Shown here: positions 10,884 through 20,128 of the stretch, piece after piece
Position numbering within the stretch: position 1 is the first letter of the stretch
Layout of the letters: each line of letters opens with the position of its first letter
DNA from: Streptomyces tauricus
GTDB taxonomy: Bacteria > Actinomycetota > Actinomycetes > Streptomycetales > Streptomycetaceae
DNA: 64,000 nucleotides
Assembly (NCBI RefSeq): GCF_014650955.1
Contig: NZ_BMVY01000004.1
Coordinates: 248,001 to 312,000 of the forward strand
Direction: 5' to 3'
Notes under the pieces: generated by a model
Told to the model about the DNA's origin: nothing
Seen by the model: the letters and a program-made list of their open reading frames with translations, nothing else
Databases searched by the model: none
Translations under genes and position numbers: made by a program

Positions 10884-11411
10884 CTAGGCGTGCTGTCCGG
10901 GTCGTTCCATCGGCAGGTACATGCACACCCGGGGCCGGCGATCGAGGCCCTGCTCGGCCTCTCCGGCGCGGACCCTGCGCAGTCCCGGGGTGAGGTCGGC
11001 CTCCGGCAGGACACGGAAGCCGAGCCGCTCGTAGTAGGGCGCGTTCCAGGGGACCTCCGAGAAGGTCGTGAGCGTGAGTCCGGTCAGCCCCTCCTCCAGC
11101 GCGCGCTCGGCGGCGTACGCGATCAGGGTCCGGCCCACGCCCTGGTGCGCGGCGTCCGGGTGGACGGAGACCTGCTCGATGTGGAAGGCGCCGTCCAGGG
11201 GCTCCCCGATCAGGTACGCGACGAGCCGGCCCGTGGTGTCCTCGGCGACCCAGGCGTGGCCCGCTTTGCGGAAGCGCTCCAGCACGTCGAGCGCGGGCGG
11301 TTCGTCGTCGGCGATCTCCGGCATGCCGAAGATACGGAAGGGCTCGCCCGCGGCACGTTCGATGTCCTGGAGCAGCGGGAGGTCGGCGGAAGTGGCCGCT
11401 CTGACGGTCAT
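10884..11411 (-). CDS. GNAT family N-acetyltransferase
   Basis: 175 residues, starting MTVRAATSADLP at ATG 11411. The acetyl-CoA binding motif reads VSVHPDAAHQGVGRTLI (about residues 86-103), and the C-terminal half carries the usual NAPYYERLGFRVLPE element. This is a compact single-domain GNAT that would acetylate an unknown amine or protein. It lies 38 bp downstream of the zinc-ribbon protein gene in the same direction, so the two are probably cotranscribed. Longer upstream starts would overlap that gene and are not supported. Confidence 0.85.
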   Translation of the reverse strand: MTVRAATSADLPLLQDIERAAGEPFRIFGMPEIADDEPPALDVLERFRKAGHAWVAEDTTGRLVAYLIGEPLDGAFHIEQVSVHPDAAHQGVGRTLIAYAAERALEEGLTGLTLTTFSEVPWNAPYYERLGFRVLPEADLTPGLRRVRAGEAEQGLDRRPRVCMYLPMERPGQHA

Positions 11412-11449
11412 GGGGTCAAGTATGCGACCGCTTCGCCGAGTTGGTGCGA

Positions 11450-12280
11450 TCACGCGCCGGTCGCGACGAGTTCGTCGGCGAGGCTGTTCGCCGGCTGCGG
11501 GGTCCCGGTGAGGTCCAGTACGAACAGGGGGACGCCCAGTGAGTCGGCGCGGGCGCGGGCGTCCTCCTCGTAACCGGCCAGCGAGAAGTAGACGCAGCCG
11601 GCCGACTCCGTCATCGCCGTCAGCCAGAGGCACTCCACGTCCCGGAGGGAGGCCGGGCGCACGGTCGGGTCCACCTGGGCGACGATTCCGCGGGCCGCGA
11701 GGCCTATGCCGGAGGGGGGCCGCTGGTCGGCCCGCCGGATGTCCCGGTAGCCGAGCCAGCGCAGATACAGCGCGGCGGCGGTCACCGCGTCCCGGGCCGT
11801 ACGGATGGTCACCGGCTGGAACGCGGGACGGGGTACCGGTTCGGTGCGGGGGAGGGGGAGCGAGACGGCGGCGGGGAGGCGCTGGGGCCGGGACTTCGGA
11901 GGCGGACGGCGACCACCGCCCTCACCTGAGCCCGCACCCGCACCTTCGGGGCTGCTGCTGCCGCCGTCACTGTCGGCCTCGGTCTCGGCTGTGTCGGCGG
12001 GCCCGTCGCCGTCGAGGGCCGTCCCGGCCACCGGAACCCTTAACACCGTCCCGCACGGGCAGCCGAGTTCCGGCCGGGGCCACTGGTCCGCGCGCCCGCA
12101 GGTCGCGCAGGGGATCGTCACCCAGCCCTCGTCCCAGGTGTGGTGGGTGACGGACTCGGGGACCGCCCGTGAGTCGAGAGCGGGAGTGACCGGCGCACCG
12201 CACGCGCACGGGTAGGTCGGCGCCGCATAGACATGCTCGCGCCGACAGGCCGGACACGTCACCGGCACGCTCTCGGCCAT
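11450..12280 (-). CDS. Two-zinc-ribbon protein with degenerate Mrr-like domain
   Basis: 276 residues from ATG 12280, which has GGAGAG six bases upstream. The N-terminus carries two cysteine clusters with identical spacing, C-x2-C-x12-C-x-C, at C9/C12/C25/C27 and C58/C61/C74/C76. This looks like a duplicated zinc ribbon. A Ser/Gly/Pro-rich linker (about 85-145) follows. The C-terminal 110 residues (LYLRWLGYRDIRRADQ to VPLFVLDLTG) follow the strand-helix order of Mrr-type restriction endonucleases, but the expected D...(Q/E)xK core reads GLAARGIVAQV, so nuclease activity is doubtful. Function unknown. It is divergent from gcl. Confidence 0.65.
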   Translation of the reverse strand: MAESVPVTCPACRREHVYAAPTYPCACGAPVTPALDSRAVPESVTHHTWDEGWVTIPCATCGRADQWPRPELGCPCGTVLRVPVAGTALDGDGPADTAETEADSDGGSSSPEGAGAGSGEGGGRRPPPKSRPQRLPAAVSLPLPRTEPVPRPAFQPVTIRTARDAVTAAALYLRWLGYRDIRRADQRPPSGIGLAARGIVAQVDPTVRPASLRDVECLWLTAMTESAGCVYFSLAGYEEDARARADSLGVPLFVLDLTGTPQPANSLADELVATGA

Positions 12281-12452
12281 GACTCTCTCCAGAACACGTG
12301 ACACCGAACCGCAGGGGAGCTGCACCTCCATCGTCCTCCGGAACGCCGTCCTCCGGCAGGGAATCGATCGGACGCCCCCTGATTCGCCGCGCAGTGCGCC
12401 GTGCGCTCGGGCACGCCTCCCGCTCTTGACGCCCTCCGGCCTCCCACCTACA

Positions 12453-12492
12453 TTGCTTCCAGATAGTAGAAGTTAGTTTCCGTAATACGGAA
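12453..12492 (+). promoter_or_regulatory. gcl promoter with paired TTCC-N7-GGAA operators
   Basis: Operator 1 TTCCAGATAGTAGAA spans 12457-12471 and operator 2 TTCCGTAATACGGAA, a perfect palindrome, spans 12478-12492; they start 21 bp apart. The probable -10 (TAGTTT, 12474-12479) lies in the six-base gap between them, with TTGCTT (12453-12458) as a weak -35 at 15-bp spacing. The same arrangement precedes other glyoxylate and allantoin genes here, so AllR binding is inferred. Confidence 0.72.
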
Positions 12493-12554
12493 TTTGAAGC
12501 TCTCCGCGGGGCGCGACGGGAGCCCGAATCCTCCAGCCGAAGCAGGAGTACGCA

Positions 12555-14339
<1,785 letters not shown>

Positions 14340-14391
14340 CCCGTCCCGACGAACCGAGACCGACGAACCGACCCCGACACAGACACAAGCC

Positions 14392-14425
14392 GAGGCCCCG
14401 TCCTGAGTCATCAGGACGGGGCCTC
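14392..14425 (+). terminator. gcl terminator hairpin
   Basis: A perfect 15-bp stem (GAGGCCCCGTCCTGA, 14392-14406) with a GTCA loop pairs with 14411-14425, 52 bp after the gcl stop. It is a strong intrinsic-type hairpin without a marked U-run. Confidence 0.85.
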
Positions 14426-14662
14426 GCGCCGTGTTCAGCCCCGGCCGCCCCCGCCGCGACCTGAGCCGGACCCGGCGCCCCCGTGCTCTCCCCCGTGTGC
14501 CGCCCCGCGTCTCCCCCCGAGTGGCGCGTCGGGCGGGGCGATCGTCACCGCGGCAGGCGGCCCGCCCCGCGACAGCGTCGCGAACGGCTCGCGCCGACAC
14601 CTCAACCGGCTGCCCATGCGTCCCACCCCCGTTTCAGGACAAGCCCGCGGTGTATTTCGTAA

Positions 14663-14693
14663 GGGGCCCGCCGCCCCCGTGCCGGCGGGCCCC
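14663..14693. terminator. Second hairpin in the gcl-glxR gap
   Basis: GGGGCCCGCCG (14663-14673) pairs exactly with 14683-14693 across a nine-base loop. It is one of three strong hairpins in an 835-bp gap (14340-15174) between convergent gcl and glxR, in which I see no supported gene. Confidence 0.5.
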
Positions 14694-14813
14694 GTGTGCT
14701 GAGGATGTGCCCAGTGCCACCGTGAGTTGAAGCCTCAGGAGCCATGTTCAGAGGTTGATTTGAGGGTTCCGTAGCGGCCGTACGCCCACCGCTGTACGCC
14801 CCCCGGCGTACGG

Positions 14814-14865
14814 ACGACGAAGAGCGCCGAGTACGGGACTCTCCGTACTCGGCGCTCTTCGTCGT
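14814..14865. terminator. Perfect 23-bp hairpin in the gcl-glxR gap
   Basis: Bases 14814-14836 are perfectly complementary to 14843-14865 with a six-base loop (GACTCT). It lies 310 bp beyond the glxR stop on the minus-strand side. It could terminate readthrough from glxR, or belong to a small unannotated transcript. No gene is recognisable in 14870-15174. Confidence 0.6.
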
Positions 14866-15174
14866 GGGTTCTCGGCCGGGACCGCGGCGGTGCGACGGTT
14901 CCGGTGCTTCCCTTCCCTCATGTCGAGAAGGAGGCGCCGGGACCTTCACCACCGCACTGGCGTGCACACCGCCGCGGCCCTCGCCCTGCCCGCTCGTTCC
15001 GTGGACTACCCCTCATCCGGGTCCACGGTCCTCGCGGGCGATGCGCCCGAAGCATGACCTCCCGTCAGGCTCCAGGCGCAGCTGTGGAGTTGTTGGTACC
15101 GGGCGGCGCCGCCGCTTGGGCGCGACAGGACAGGTGTCAGCGCCGGCGCCGCCCGGGTCTGTGGGGGCGGGCGG

Positions 15175-16089
15175 TCAGACCCGCGCGCCGGAGAGGCGCT
15201 CGACCGCCCGCAGCAGCGCGGAGTGGTCCAGGCCGCCGTCGCCCTGGGTGCGCAGGGAGGCGACGAGCTGGGCGACCACGGCGCCGACGGGCAGCGCGGC
15301 ACCGACATTGCGGGCGGCGTCCGTGACGATGCCCATGTCCTTGTGGTGCAGGTCGATCCGGAAGCCCGGCTTGAAGTCGCGGTTCAGGAAGTTGTCCTTC
15401 TTGCGTGTCAGTACGGTCGAGCCGGCGAGGCCGCCGTTCAGCACGTCCAGGGCCGCCCTCAGGTCGACGCCCGACTTCTCCAGGAAGACCACGGCCTCGG
15501 CGCACGCCTGGATGTTCACGGCGACGATCAGCTGGTTCGCGGCCTTCACGGTCTGACCGGAGCCGTGCGGACCGCACAGCACGATGGTCTTCCCCAGCGC
15601 TTCGAAGATCGGCTCGGCCTGGTCGAAGTCGGCCTGCTCGCCGCCGACCATGATGGACAGCACGGCCTCGACCGCGCCCGCCTCGCCGCCGGACACGGGT
15701 GCGTCCAGGACCCGGATGCCCTTGTCCTTCGCCGCCCCGGCCAGGTCCACGGAGGTCTGCGGGGTGATGGAGGACATGTCGATCAGGAGGGCGCCGGACC
15801 GCGCGTTCTCCAGGATGCCGTCGGGCCCGTACGCGATGGCCTCGACCTGCGGGGAGGCGGGCACCATCGTGATCACGACGTCGGTGTCCCGGACGGCTTC
15901 GGCTATCGAGCCGGCCGCGGTGCCGCCCGCGGCGGTCAGCCGGTCCAGCTTGTCCCGCTCCAGGGTGAACCCGGTGACGTCGTAGCCGGCCTTGATCAGG
16001 TTCTCCGACATGGGGGAGCCCATGATGCCGAGGCCGATCCAGGCGATCGTGGGACGGGACGCGTGGGAACTGGCGGCGAGATTGCTCAT
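15175..16089 (-). CDS. glxR: 2-hydroxy-3-oxopropionate (tartronate semialdehyde) reductase
   Basis: 304 residues of the beta-hydroxyacid dehydrogenase family. The N-terminal NAD(P)-binding motif is IAWIGLGIMGSPMSENL, and the substrate motif DAPVSGGEAGA and the catalytic-lysine region GSGQTVKAANQL follow. It reduces tartronate semialdehyde, the Gcl product, to glycerate. ATG 16089 has GAGAGG about ten bases upstream and gives a normal family length; a longer GTG start at 16110 is less likely. It lies 64 bp downstream of hyi in the same direction, so hyi-glxR is probably an operon driven by the operator-bearing promoter upstream of hyi. Confidence 0.95.
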   Translation of the reverse strand: MSNLAASSHASRPTIAWIGLGIMGSPMSENLIKAGYDVTGFTLERDKLDRLTAAGGTAAGSIAEAVRDTDVVITMVPASPQVEAIAYGPDGILENARSGALLIDMSSITPQTSVDLAGAAKDKGIRVLDAPVSGGEAGAVEAVLSIMVGGEQADFDQAEPIFEALGKTIVLCGPHGSGQTVKAANQLIVAVNIQACAEAVVFLEKSGVDLRAALDVLNGGLAGSTVLTRKKDNFLNRDFKPGFRIDLHHKDMGIVTDAARNVGAALPVGAVVAQLVASLRTQGDGGLDHSALLRAVERLSGARV

Positions 16090-16153
16090 GGTGAGGGTGC
16101 CTCTCTGCACGCTGTGCTACGTCAACTGCCGTGCTGTGTCTATGAGTTGCCGC

Positions 16154-17029
16154 TCATCCGGCGGCGCGGGTGCCGCGGGCGGCGCGGGCCTCGCGGGGGA
16201 GCCAGTCGAAGGAGTCGGCGCTCGGCCGGTCGCCCGGCTTGTACTCCAGGCCGACCCAGCCCTCGTAACCCTGCTTGCGCAGCAGGCCGAGCAGCTCGGC
16301 CAGTGGGAGCGAGCCGGTGCCGGGTGCGCCACGGCCCGGGTTGTCGGCGATCTGGACGTGGCCGGTCCTGGCGGCGTACCGCTCGATCACCGACGGCAGG
16401 TCCTCGCCGTTCATGGACAGGTGGTAGAGGTCCATCAGGAACCTGGCGTTGCCCAGTCCCGTCGCTTCGTTGATCTTGTCGACGACGGCGATCCCCGCCT
16501 CGGCGCTCACCAGCGGATAGAGCGGCGACTCCGGCTTGTTGAGCGTCTCGATCAGCAGGACCGCGCCGACGCGGTCGGCCGCGCGGGCCGCCACTACGAG
16601 GTTCTCCAGGGCGAGTTCGTCCTGCTCGGCGGGGTCGACGCCCTCGACGCGGTTGCCGTACAGGGCGTTGAGCGCCGTACAGCCCAGGGACCGCGCGAAG
16701 TCGGCGGCCACGTCGATGTTCGCGCGGAACCGCTCGGACTCCCGGCCCGGAATCGACAGGGCGCCCCGGTCCGGGCCCGGCAGCTGCCCGGCGTAGAAGT
16801 TGAGGCCCGTGAGCTGTACGCCCGCGTCCTCGATCGCCTTCTTCAGGGCGTCGAGCTCCGCGCGCTCGGGGGTCGGGGTGTCGGTCCAGGGCCACCAGAG
16901 CTCGACCGCGGTGAAGCCGGCCGCGGCGGCGGCCGCGGGGCGCTCCAGGAGCGGCAGCTCGGTGAAGAGGATCGACAGGTTGACGTTGAAGCGCTGCTCT
17001 GCGGCTGCATCCATCGAGAAACCGGGCAT
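16154..17029 (-). CDS. hyi: Hydroxypyruvate isomerase
   Basis: 291 residues of the AP-endonuclease-2/TIM-barrel isomerase family. It interconverts hydroxypyruvate and tartronate semialdehyde. Landmarks are FNVNLSILFTELPLLERP at the N-terminus, LIETLNKPESPLYPL (metal-ligand glutamate) in the middle, FLMDLYHLSMNGEDL, GHVQIADNPGRGAPGTG, and GLEYKPGD near the end. The start is probably ATG 17029 (MPGFSMD, with GGAAGGGAG upstream); ATG 17014 is possible. It is the first gene of the hyi-glxR operon, with a pair of operator palindromes 65-100 bp upstream. Confidence 0.93.
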   Translation of the reverse strand: MPGFSMDAAAEQRFNVNLSILFTELPLLERPAAAAAAGFTAVELWWPWTDTPTPERAELDALKKAIEDAGVQLTGLNFYAGQLPGPDRGALSIPGRESERFRANIDVAADFARSLGCTALNALYGNRVEGVDPAEQDELALENLVVAARAADRVGAVLLIETLNKPESPLYPLVSAEAGIAVVDKINEATGLGNARFLMDLYHLSMNGEDLPSVIERYAARTGHVQIADNPGRGAPGTGSLPLAELLGLLRKQGYEGWVGLEYKPGDRPSADSFDWLPREARAARGTRAAG

Positions 17030-17093
17030 AGGGGTCGGCGCTCCCTTCCGTGACGAGTAGGTCCGTGCGGTGAGGCCTGTACGGCCTGGCCAG

Positions 17094-17129
17094 TTCCGTA
17101 TTGCGGAAGTTCTTTTCTGCTTGATGGAA
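17094..17129 (-). promoter_or_regulatory. hyi-glxR promoter with paired TTCC-N7-GGAA operators
   Basis: TTCCGTATTGCGGAA (17094-17108) and TTCTGCTTGATGGAA (17115-17129) are spaced 21 bp start to start, exactly as at gcl. On the minus strand the six-base gap reads AAGAAC, running into TT, a weak -10 candidate. The probable regulator is AllR. Confidence 0.7.
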
Positions 17130-17310
17130 AGGCTGCCTTCGTGGGGGAACCTTGTCAAGAGGGGTCGGCGGGAAAAACGCACGTGTCCGTGGTGGGTCCC
17201 GGGTCCCGTCCGGCCGCCGGGAGGGGGATTCCGGGTGGGCTAGGGTCGCCTTCTGGTCGGCCGGGCCTGGGCCGTCGCAGACACGGACCGAGCGATGCCA
17301 TGGGGGCACA

Positions 17311-17562
17311 GTGCGATTGCGCGTGGAGTTCACCACCGAACCCTTCGACCTCGACGAGGCGCCGCCGCACGCGCTGGTCGCCCGCGAGGTCATCGAGGCG
17401 GCCGAACTGGACTCGGTCGACGTCGGCCCGTTCGGCAACACCGCCGAGGGCGGGGCCGAACCGGTGCTCGCCGCGGTCGACGCGCTGCTGCGCAAGGCCC
17501 TGGACGCGGGCGCCACCCGGGTCTCGCTGCAGCTCAACGTGATCGGGGAGGAGGGCCGGTGA
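17311..17562 (+). CDS. Small MTH1187/YkoF-like (thiamine-binding family) protein
   Basis: 83 residues from GTG 17311, which has GGGGG four bases upstream. The order VEFTTEPF, then AREVIEAAELDSVDVGPFGNTAEG, then VDALLRKALDAGATRVSLQLNV follows the MTH1187/COG0011 fold, whose members bind thiamine or related small molecules. The assignment rests on this pattern only. It overlaps the next gene by GTGA and is divergent from hyi. Since Gcl nearby needs thiamine diphosphate, a thiamine link is tempting but unproven. Confidence 0.6.
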   Translation: MRLRVEFTTEPFDLDEAPPHALVAREVIEAAELDSVDVGPFGNTAEGGAEPVLAAVDALLRKALDAGATRVSLQLNVIGEEGR

Positions 17563-17927
17563 CCCGGTCCGCGGACGACCCCTTCGTGTCGGCCGTCAAG
17601 CCGCTGGTCGACGCCATGGGCGCCGAGATGCTGCCGCCGGACGAGGCCGGACCCGACGACGTGGTGCTCTCCTGGGAGGGCGTGGACGTCGTGGCCGTCC
17701 GTCTGCCGCAGCTCGCCGACTCGCTGGACCACATCCTGGCCGCCCTGGAGCGCAAGCGCGGCAAGCCCCTCGCCGAGCTGGACCGCAAGGCCAAGCAGGA
17801 GGTCGTACGGATACTTGAGGCGCGCGGGGCCTTCTCCGTACGGCACGGCGTGGAGACGGTGGCGAGCGCGCTCGGTGTGTCGCGCTTCACCGTCTACAAC
17901 TACCTGAACCGCGAGAAGGACGCCTGA
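17559..17927 (+). CDS. HTH_22 (DauR/YheO-type C-terminal) DNA-binding protein
   Basis: 122 residues, starting at GTG 17559 inside the previous stop (GTGA). The C-terminal 50 residues match the HTH_22 family: LAELDRKAKQEVVRILEARG, then FSVRHGVETVASALGVSRFT and VYNYL. The N-terminus (about 1-65) is short and lacks a full PAS-like sensor. It lies directly upstream of the uraD-uraH-uricase promoter and is a candidate regulator of that operon; this rests on position only. The overlapping small protein may be its sensor partner. Confidence 0.72.
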   Translation: MTRSADDPFVSAVKPLVDAMGAEMLPPDEAGPDDVVLSWEGVDVVAVRLPQLADSLDHILAALERKRGKPLAELDRKAKQEVVRILEARGAFSVRHGVETVASALGVSRFTVYNYLNREKDA

Positions 17928-17978
17928 GCGGGAAGCGGGGGCCCTGAGCGGAGGCAGGGGCCCTGAGCGGAGACATGG

Positions 17979-18008
17979 GCCCCGGGCAGGGCGAACGGCG
18001 CCCGGGGC
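17979..18008 (+). terminator. Hairpin after the HTH_22 gene
   Basis: GCCCCGGGC (17979-17987) pairs with GCCCGGGGC (18000-18008). It is preceded by two copies of ggggccctgagcgga directly after the stop codon. A plausible terminator before the uraD promoter. Confidence 0.5.
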
Positions 18009-18043
18009 GGGACCGCGAGGGGCGCCTTCGTTACCTCGATTTT

Positions 18044-18083
18044 TCAACAAAGTGTTGACGTGGTGTTTCCGAGGGCGTTAGCT
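18044..18083 (+). promoter_or_regulatory. uraD operon promoter with TCAAC-N5-GTTGA palindrome
   Basis: TCAAC-AAAGT-GTTGA (18044-18058) overlaps a good -35 (TTGACG, 18055-18060). TTAGCT (18078-18083) follows after a 17-bp spacer. No TTCC-N7-GGAA site is present. The same palindrome overlaps the -35 of aceB and allB. Confidence 0.6.
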
Positions 18084-18122
18084 GACCGCAGCCCGTCCAG
18101 CACAAGGCCACGGAGGCTTGCC

Positions 18123-18644
18123 GTGACTTCGAGTACGACGACACCCGGCGGCCTCGCCCGGTTCAACACCCTGGAGGAACCCGCGGCCCGCGCCGCCCTC
18201 CACGAGCTGTGCGCCTCGGCGACCTGGGCGCACAGGCTGCTCTCCGGCCGCCCCTACGCCACCGGGGACGACCTCTTCGCCCGGAGCGACGCCGTCATGG
18301 CCGACCTGACCGACGCCGACCTGGCGGAGGCGATGGCCGGCCACCCGCCGATCGGACGCCCGAAGCCGGGCGACCCGACCTCCTCCCGCGAACAGCGCGG
18401 AATGGCCGGCGCCTCCGACGAACTCAAGGCGGAGATGCTGGAACTGAACCTGGCGTACCAGGAGAGGTTCGGCCATGTCTTCCTGATCTGCGCGACCGGG
18501 CTCACCGGCGAACAGATGCGGGACGCGCTCAGGGAGCGCATCGGCAACACACCCGCACAGGAGCGCGAGATCGTGCGCACCGAACTGGGCAGGATCAACC
18601 GCATCCGGCTCGCCCCGCTCGTCGAGGAGGACGCACCCGCATGA
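18123..18644 (+). CDS. uraD: 2-oxo-4-hydroxy-4-carboxy-5-ureidoimidazoline (OHCU) decarboxylase
   Basis: 173 residues from GTG 18123, with CGGAGG eight bases upstream. It catalyses the third step from urate, decarboxylating OHCU to S-allantoin. Family landmarks are AMAGHPPIGRPK (active-site His in HPPIG), SSREQRGM, NLAYQERFGHVFLICATG and the arginine-rich C-terminal helix ending in RINRIRLAPLV. The gene order uraD-uraH-uricase with 4-bp and 5-bp junctions indicates one operon. Confidence 0.95.
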   Translation: MTSSTTTPGGLARFNTLEEPAARAALHELCASATWAHRLLSGRPYATGDDLFARSDAVMADLTDADLAEAMAGHPPIGRPKPGDPTSSREQRGMAGASDELKAEMLELNLAYQERFGHVFLICATGLTGEQMRDALRERIGNTPAQEREIVRTELGRINRIRLAPLVEEDAPA

Positions 18645-19108
18645 CCACCGAGACCACCGCTTCCGTCACTCCTGGCACGCCCGTCGCCTCGGTGTCCACG
18701 CACATCCTGGACACCAGCGTCGGCCGCCCCGCGGCGGGAGTCGCCGTCCAGCTCGCGGCCCGTGGCGGCCGGGACGCGCGGTGGCAGGCGCTCGGCGGCT
18801 CCGCGACCGACGCGGACGGCCGGTGCAAGGACCTGCCGGCCCTGCCGGAGGGCACCACACACGTACGGCTCGACTTCGCCGTCGAGGCGTACTTCGAGAA
18901 GAAGTCCGAGAGCGACACGTTCGCGGGCGACAGGCCCGCGAAGAACCAGGCCGAGGCGCAGCAGGACGCCCCCGCGAACCGGGACAGCGGTGCCGCCCAG
19001 GTGTTCTTCCCCGAGGTGGCGATCACGTTCGCCGTCAGCCCGGGGGAGCACTATCACGTACCGCTGCTGCTCAACCCGTTCGGCTACTCCGTTTACCGAG
19101 GGAGCTAG
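18641..19108 (+). CDS. uraH: 5-hydroxyisourate hydrolase (transthyretin-like)
   Basis: 155 residues, coupled to uraD by an ATGA overlap. It hydrolyses 5-hydroxyisourate to OHCU. Visible signatures are the N-terminal STHILDTSVGRPAAGVAV (catalytic His) and the C-terminal tetrapeptide YRGS, diagnostic for HIU hydrolases as opposed to transthyretin, with HYHVPLLLNPFGYSVYRGS. Most family members are about 110-120 residues. The extra length is mainly a Lys/Glu/Ala/Gln-rich insertion at about residues 85-120, between the YFEKK and VFFPEVAI strands. Confidence 0.94.
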   Translation: MTTETTASVTPGTPVASVSTHILDTSVGRPAAGVAVQLAARGGRDARWQALGGSATDADGRCKDLPALPEGTTHVRLDFAVEAYFEKKSESDTFAGDRPAKNQAEAQQDAPANRDSGAAQVFFPEVAITFAVSPGEHYHVPLLLNPFGYSVYRGS

Positions 19109-19113
19109 CAGAC

Positions 19114-20061
19114 ATGACCACCCCTTCCCGTTCTGCCCGTCCGGCGGTCCTGGCCCAGAACCAGTACGGCAAGGCCGAGAACCGCGTCGTCAGGATCACC
19201 CGGGACGGCGCCACCCACCACATCAAGGACCTGAACGTCTCCGTCGCCCTCAGCGGTGACATGGAGGAGGTCCACTACTCGGGCTCCAACGCGAACGTCC
19301 TGCCGACGGACACCACCAAGAACACGGTGTACGCGTTCGCCAAGGAGTACGGCATCGAGTCCGCCGAGCAGTTCGGCATCCACCTCGCCCGGCACTTCGT
19401 CACCTCGCAGGAGCCGATCAGGACCGCCCGGATCCGTATAGAGGAGTACTCCTGGGAGCGCATCGGGGCCCCGGAGGCGGACCCGTCGTCCGCCGGCGCC
19501 CAGGAGGGCGGGCACTCCTTCGCCCGCAAGGGCCAGGAGACCCGCGTCACGCAGATCACGTACGACGGCTCCTCGTGGGAGGTCGTCTCCGGCCTCAAGG
19601 ACCTGGTCGTACTGAACTCGACGAACTCCGAATTCTGGGGGTACGTCAAGGACAAGTACACGACGCTGAAAGAGGCGTACGACCGCATCCTCGCCACCGA
19701 GGTCTCCGGGCGCTGGCGGTTCAACTGGACCGACGACGAGCAGCCGATGCCCGACTGGGAGGAGTCCTACGCCCAGGTGCGCGGGCACATGCTCCAGGCC
19801 TTCGCGCAGACGTACTCGTTGTCGCTGCAGCAGACCCTGTACCAGATGGGCGCACGGATCATCGAGAACCGCGACGAGATAGACGAGGTCCGCTTCTCGC
19901 TGCCGAACAAGCACCACTTCCTCGTGGACCTGGAGCCGTTCGGCCTCAAGAACGACAACGAGGTGTACTTCGCCGCCGACCGGCCCTACGGCCTGATCGA
20001 GGCGACGATCCTGCGGGACGGCTGCGAGGCGCTCATCCCGGTGGACCTCAGCAACCTCTGA
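19114..20061 (+). CDS. pucL: Urate oxidase (factor-independent uricase)
   Basis: 315 residues from ATG 19114, with GAGGGAG upstream and only 5 bp after uraH. It is a cofactor-free tunnelling-fold uricase that oxidises urate to 5-hydroxyisourate. Landmarks are NQYGKAENRVVRI, PTDTTKNTVYAFAKE (the active-site Thr region), TSQEPIRTARIRIEEY, LVVLNSTNSEFWGY, and the C-terminal RFSLPNKHHFLVDL with the conserved His. It supplies UraH and UraD directly, so the operon converts urate to allantoin. Confidence 0.96.
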   Translation: MTTPSRSARPAVLAQNQYGKAENRVVRITRDGATHHIKDLNVSVALSGDMEEVHYSGSNANVLPTDTTKNTVYAFAKEYGIESAEQFGIHLARHFVTSQEPIRTARIRIEEYSWERIGAPEADPSSAGAQEGGHSFARKGQETRVTQITYDGSSWEVVSGLKDLVVLNSTNSEFWGYVKDKYTTLKEAYDRILATEVSGRWRFNWTDDEQPMPDWEESYAQVRGHMLQAFAQTYSLSLQQTLYQMGARIIENRDEIDEVRFSLPNKHHFLVDLEPFGLKNDNEVYFAADRPYGLIEATILRDGCEALIPVDLSNL

Positions 20062-20128
20062 CGCACCCCGCCCAGGTGGGCAACTCCCCCTATCGGCAAC
20101 CTTTTTCGGCACGGCAGAAGGACGAACC

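Noticed and set aside
9985..10926. Minus-strand frame encoding a repeated LGPFRP hexapeptide
   Set aside because: The repeat peptide is only the translation of the intergenic 18-bp array, and the rest is antisense to the NACHT gene.
14918..15055. A 45-codon plus-strand ORF in the gcl-glxR gap starting MSRRRRRD
   Set aside because: There is no ribosome site and no leaderless -10 box, and it is followed by no gene on the same strand.
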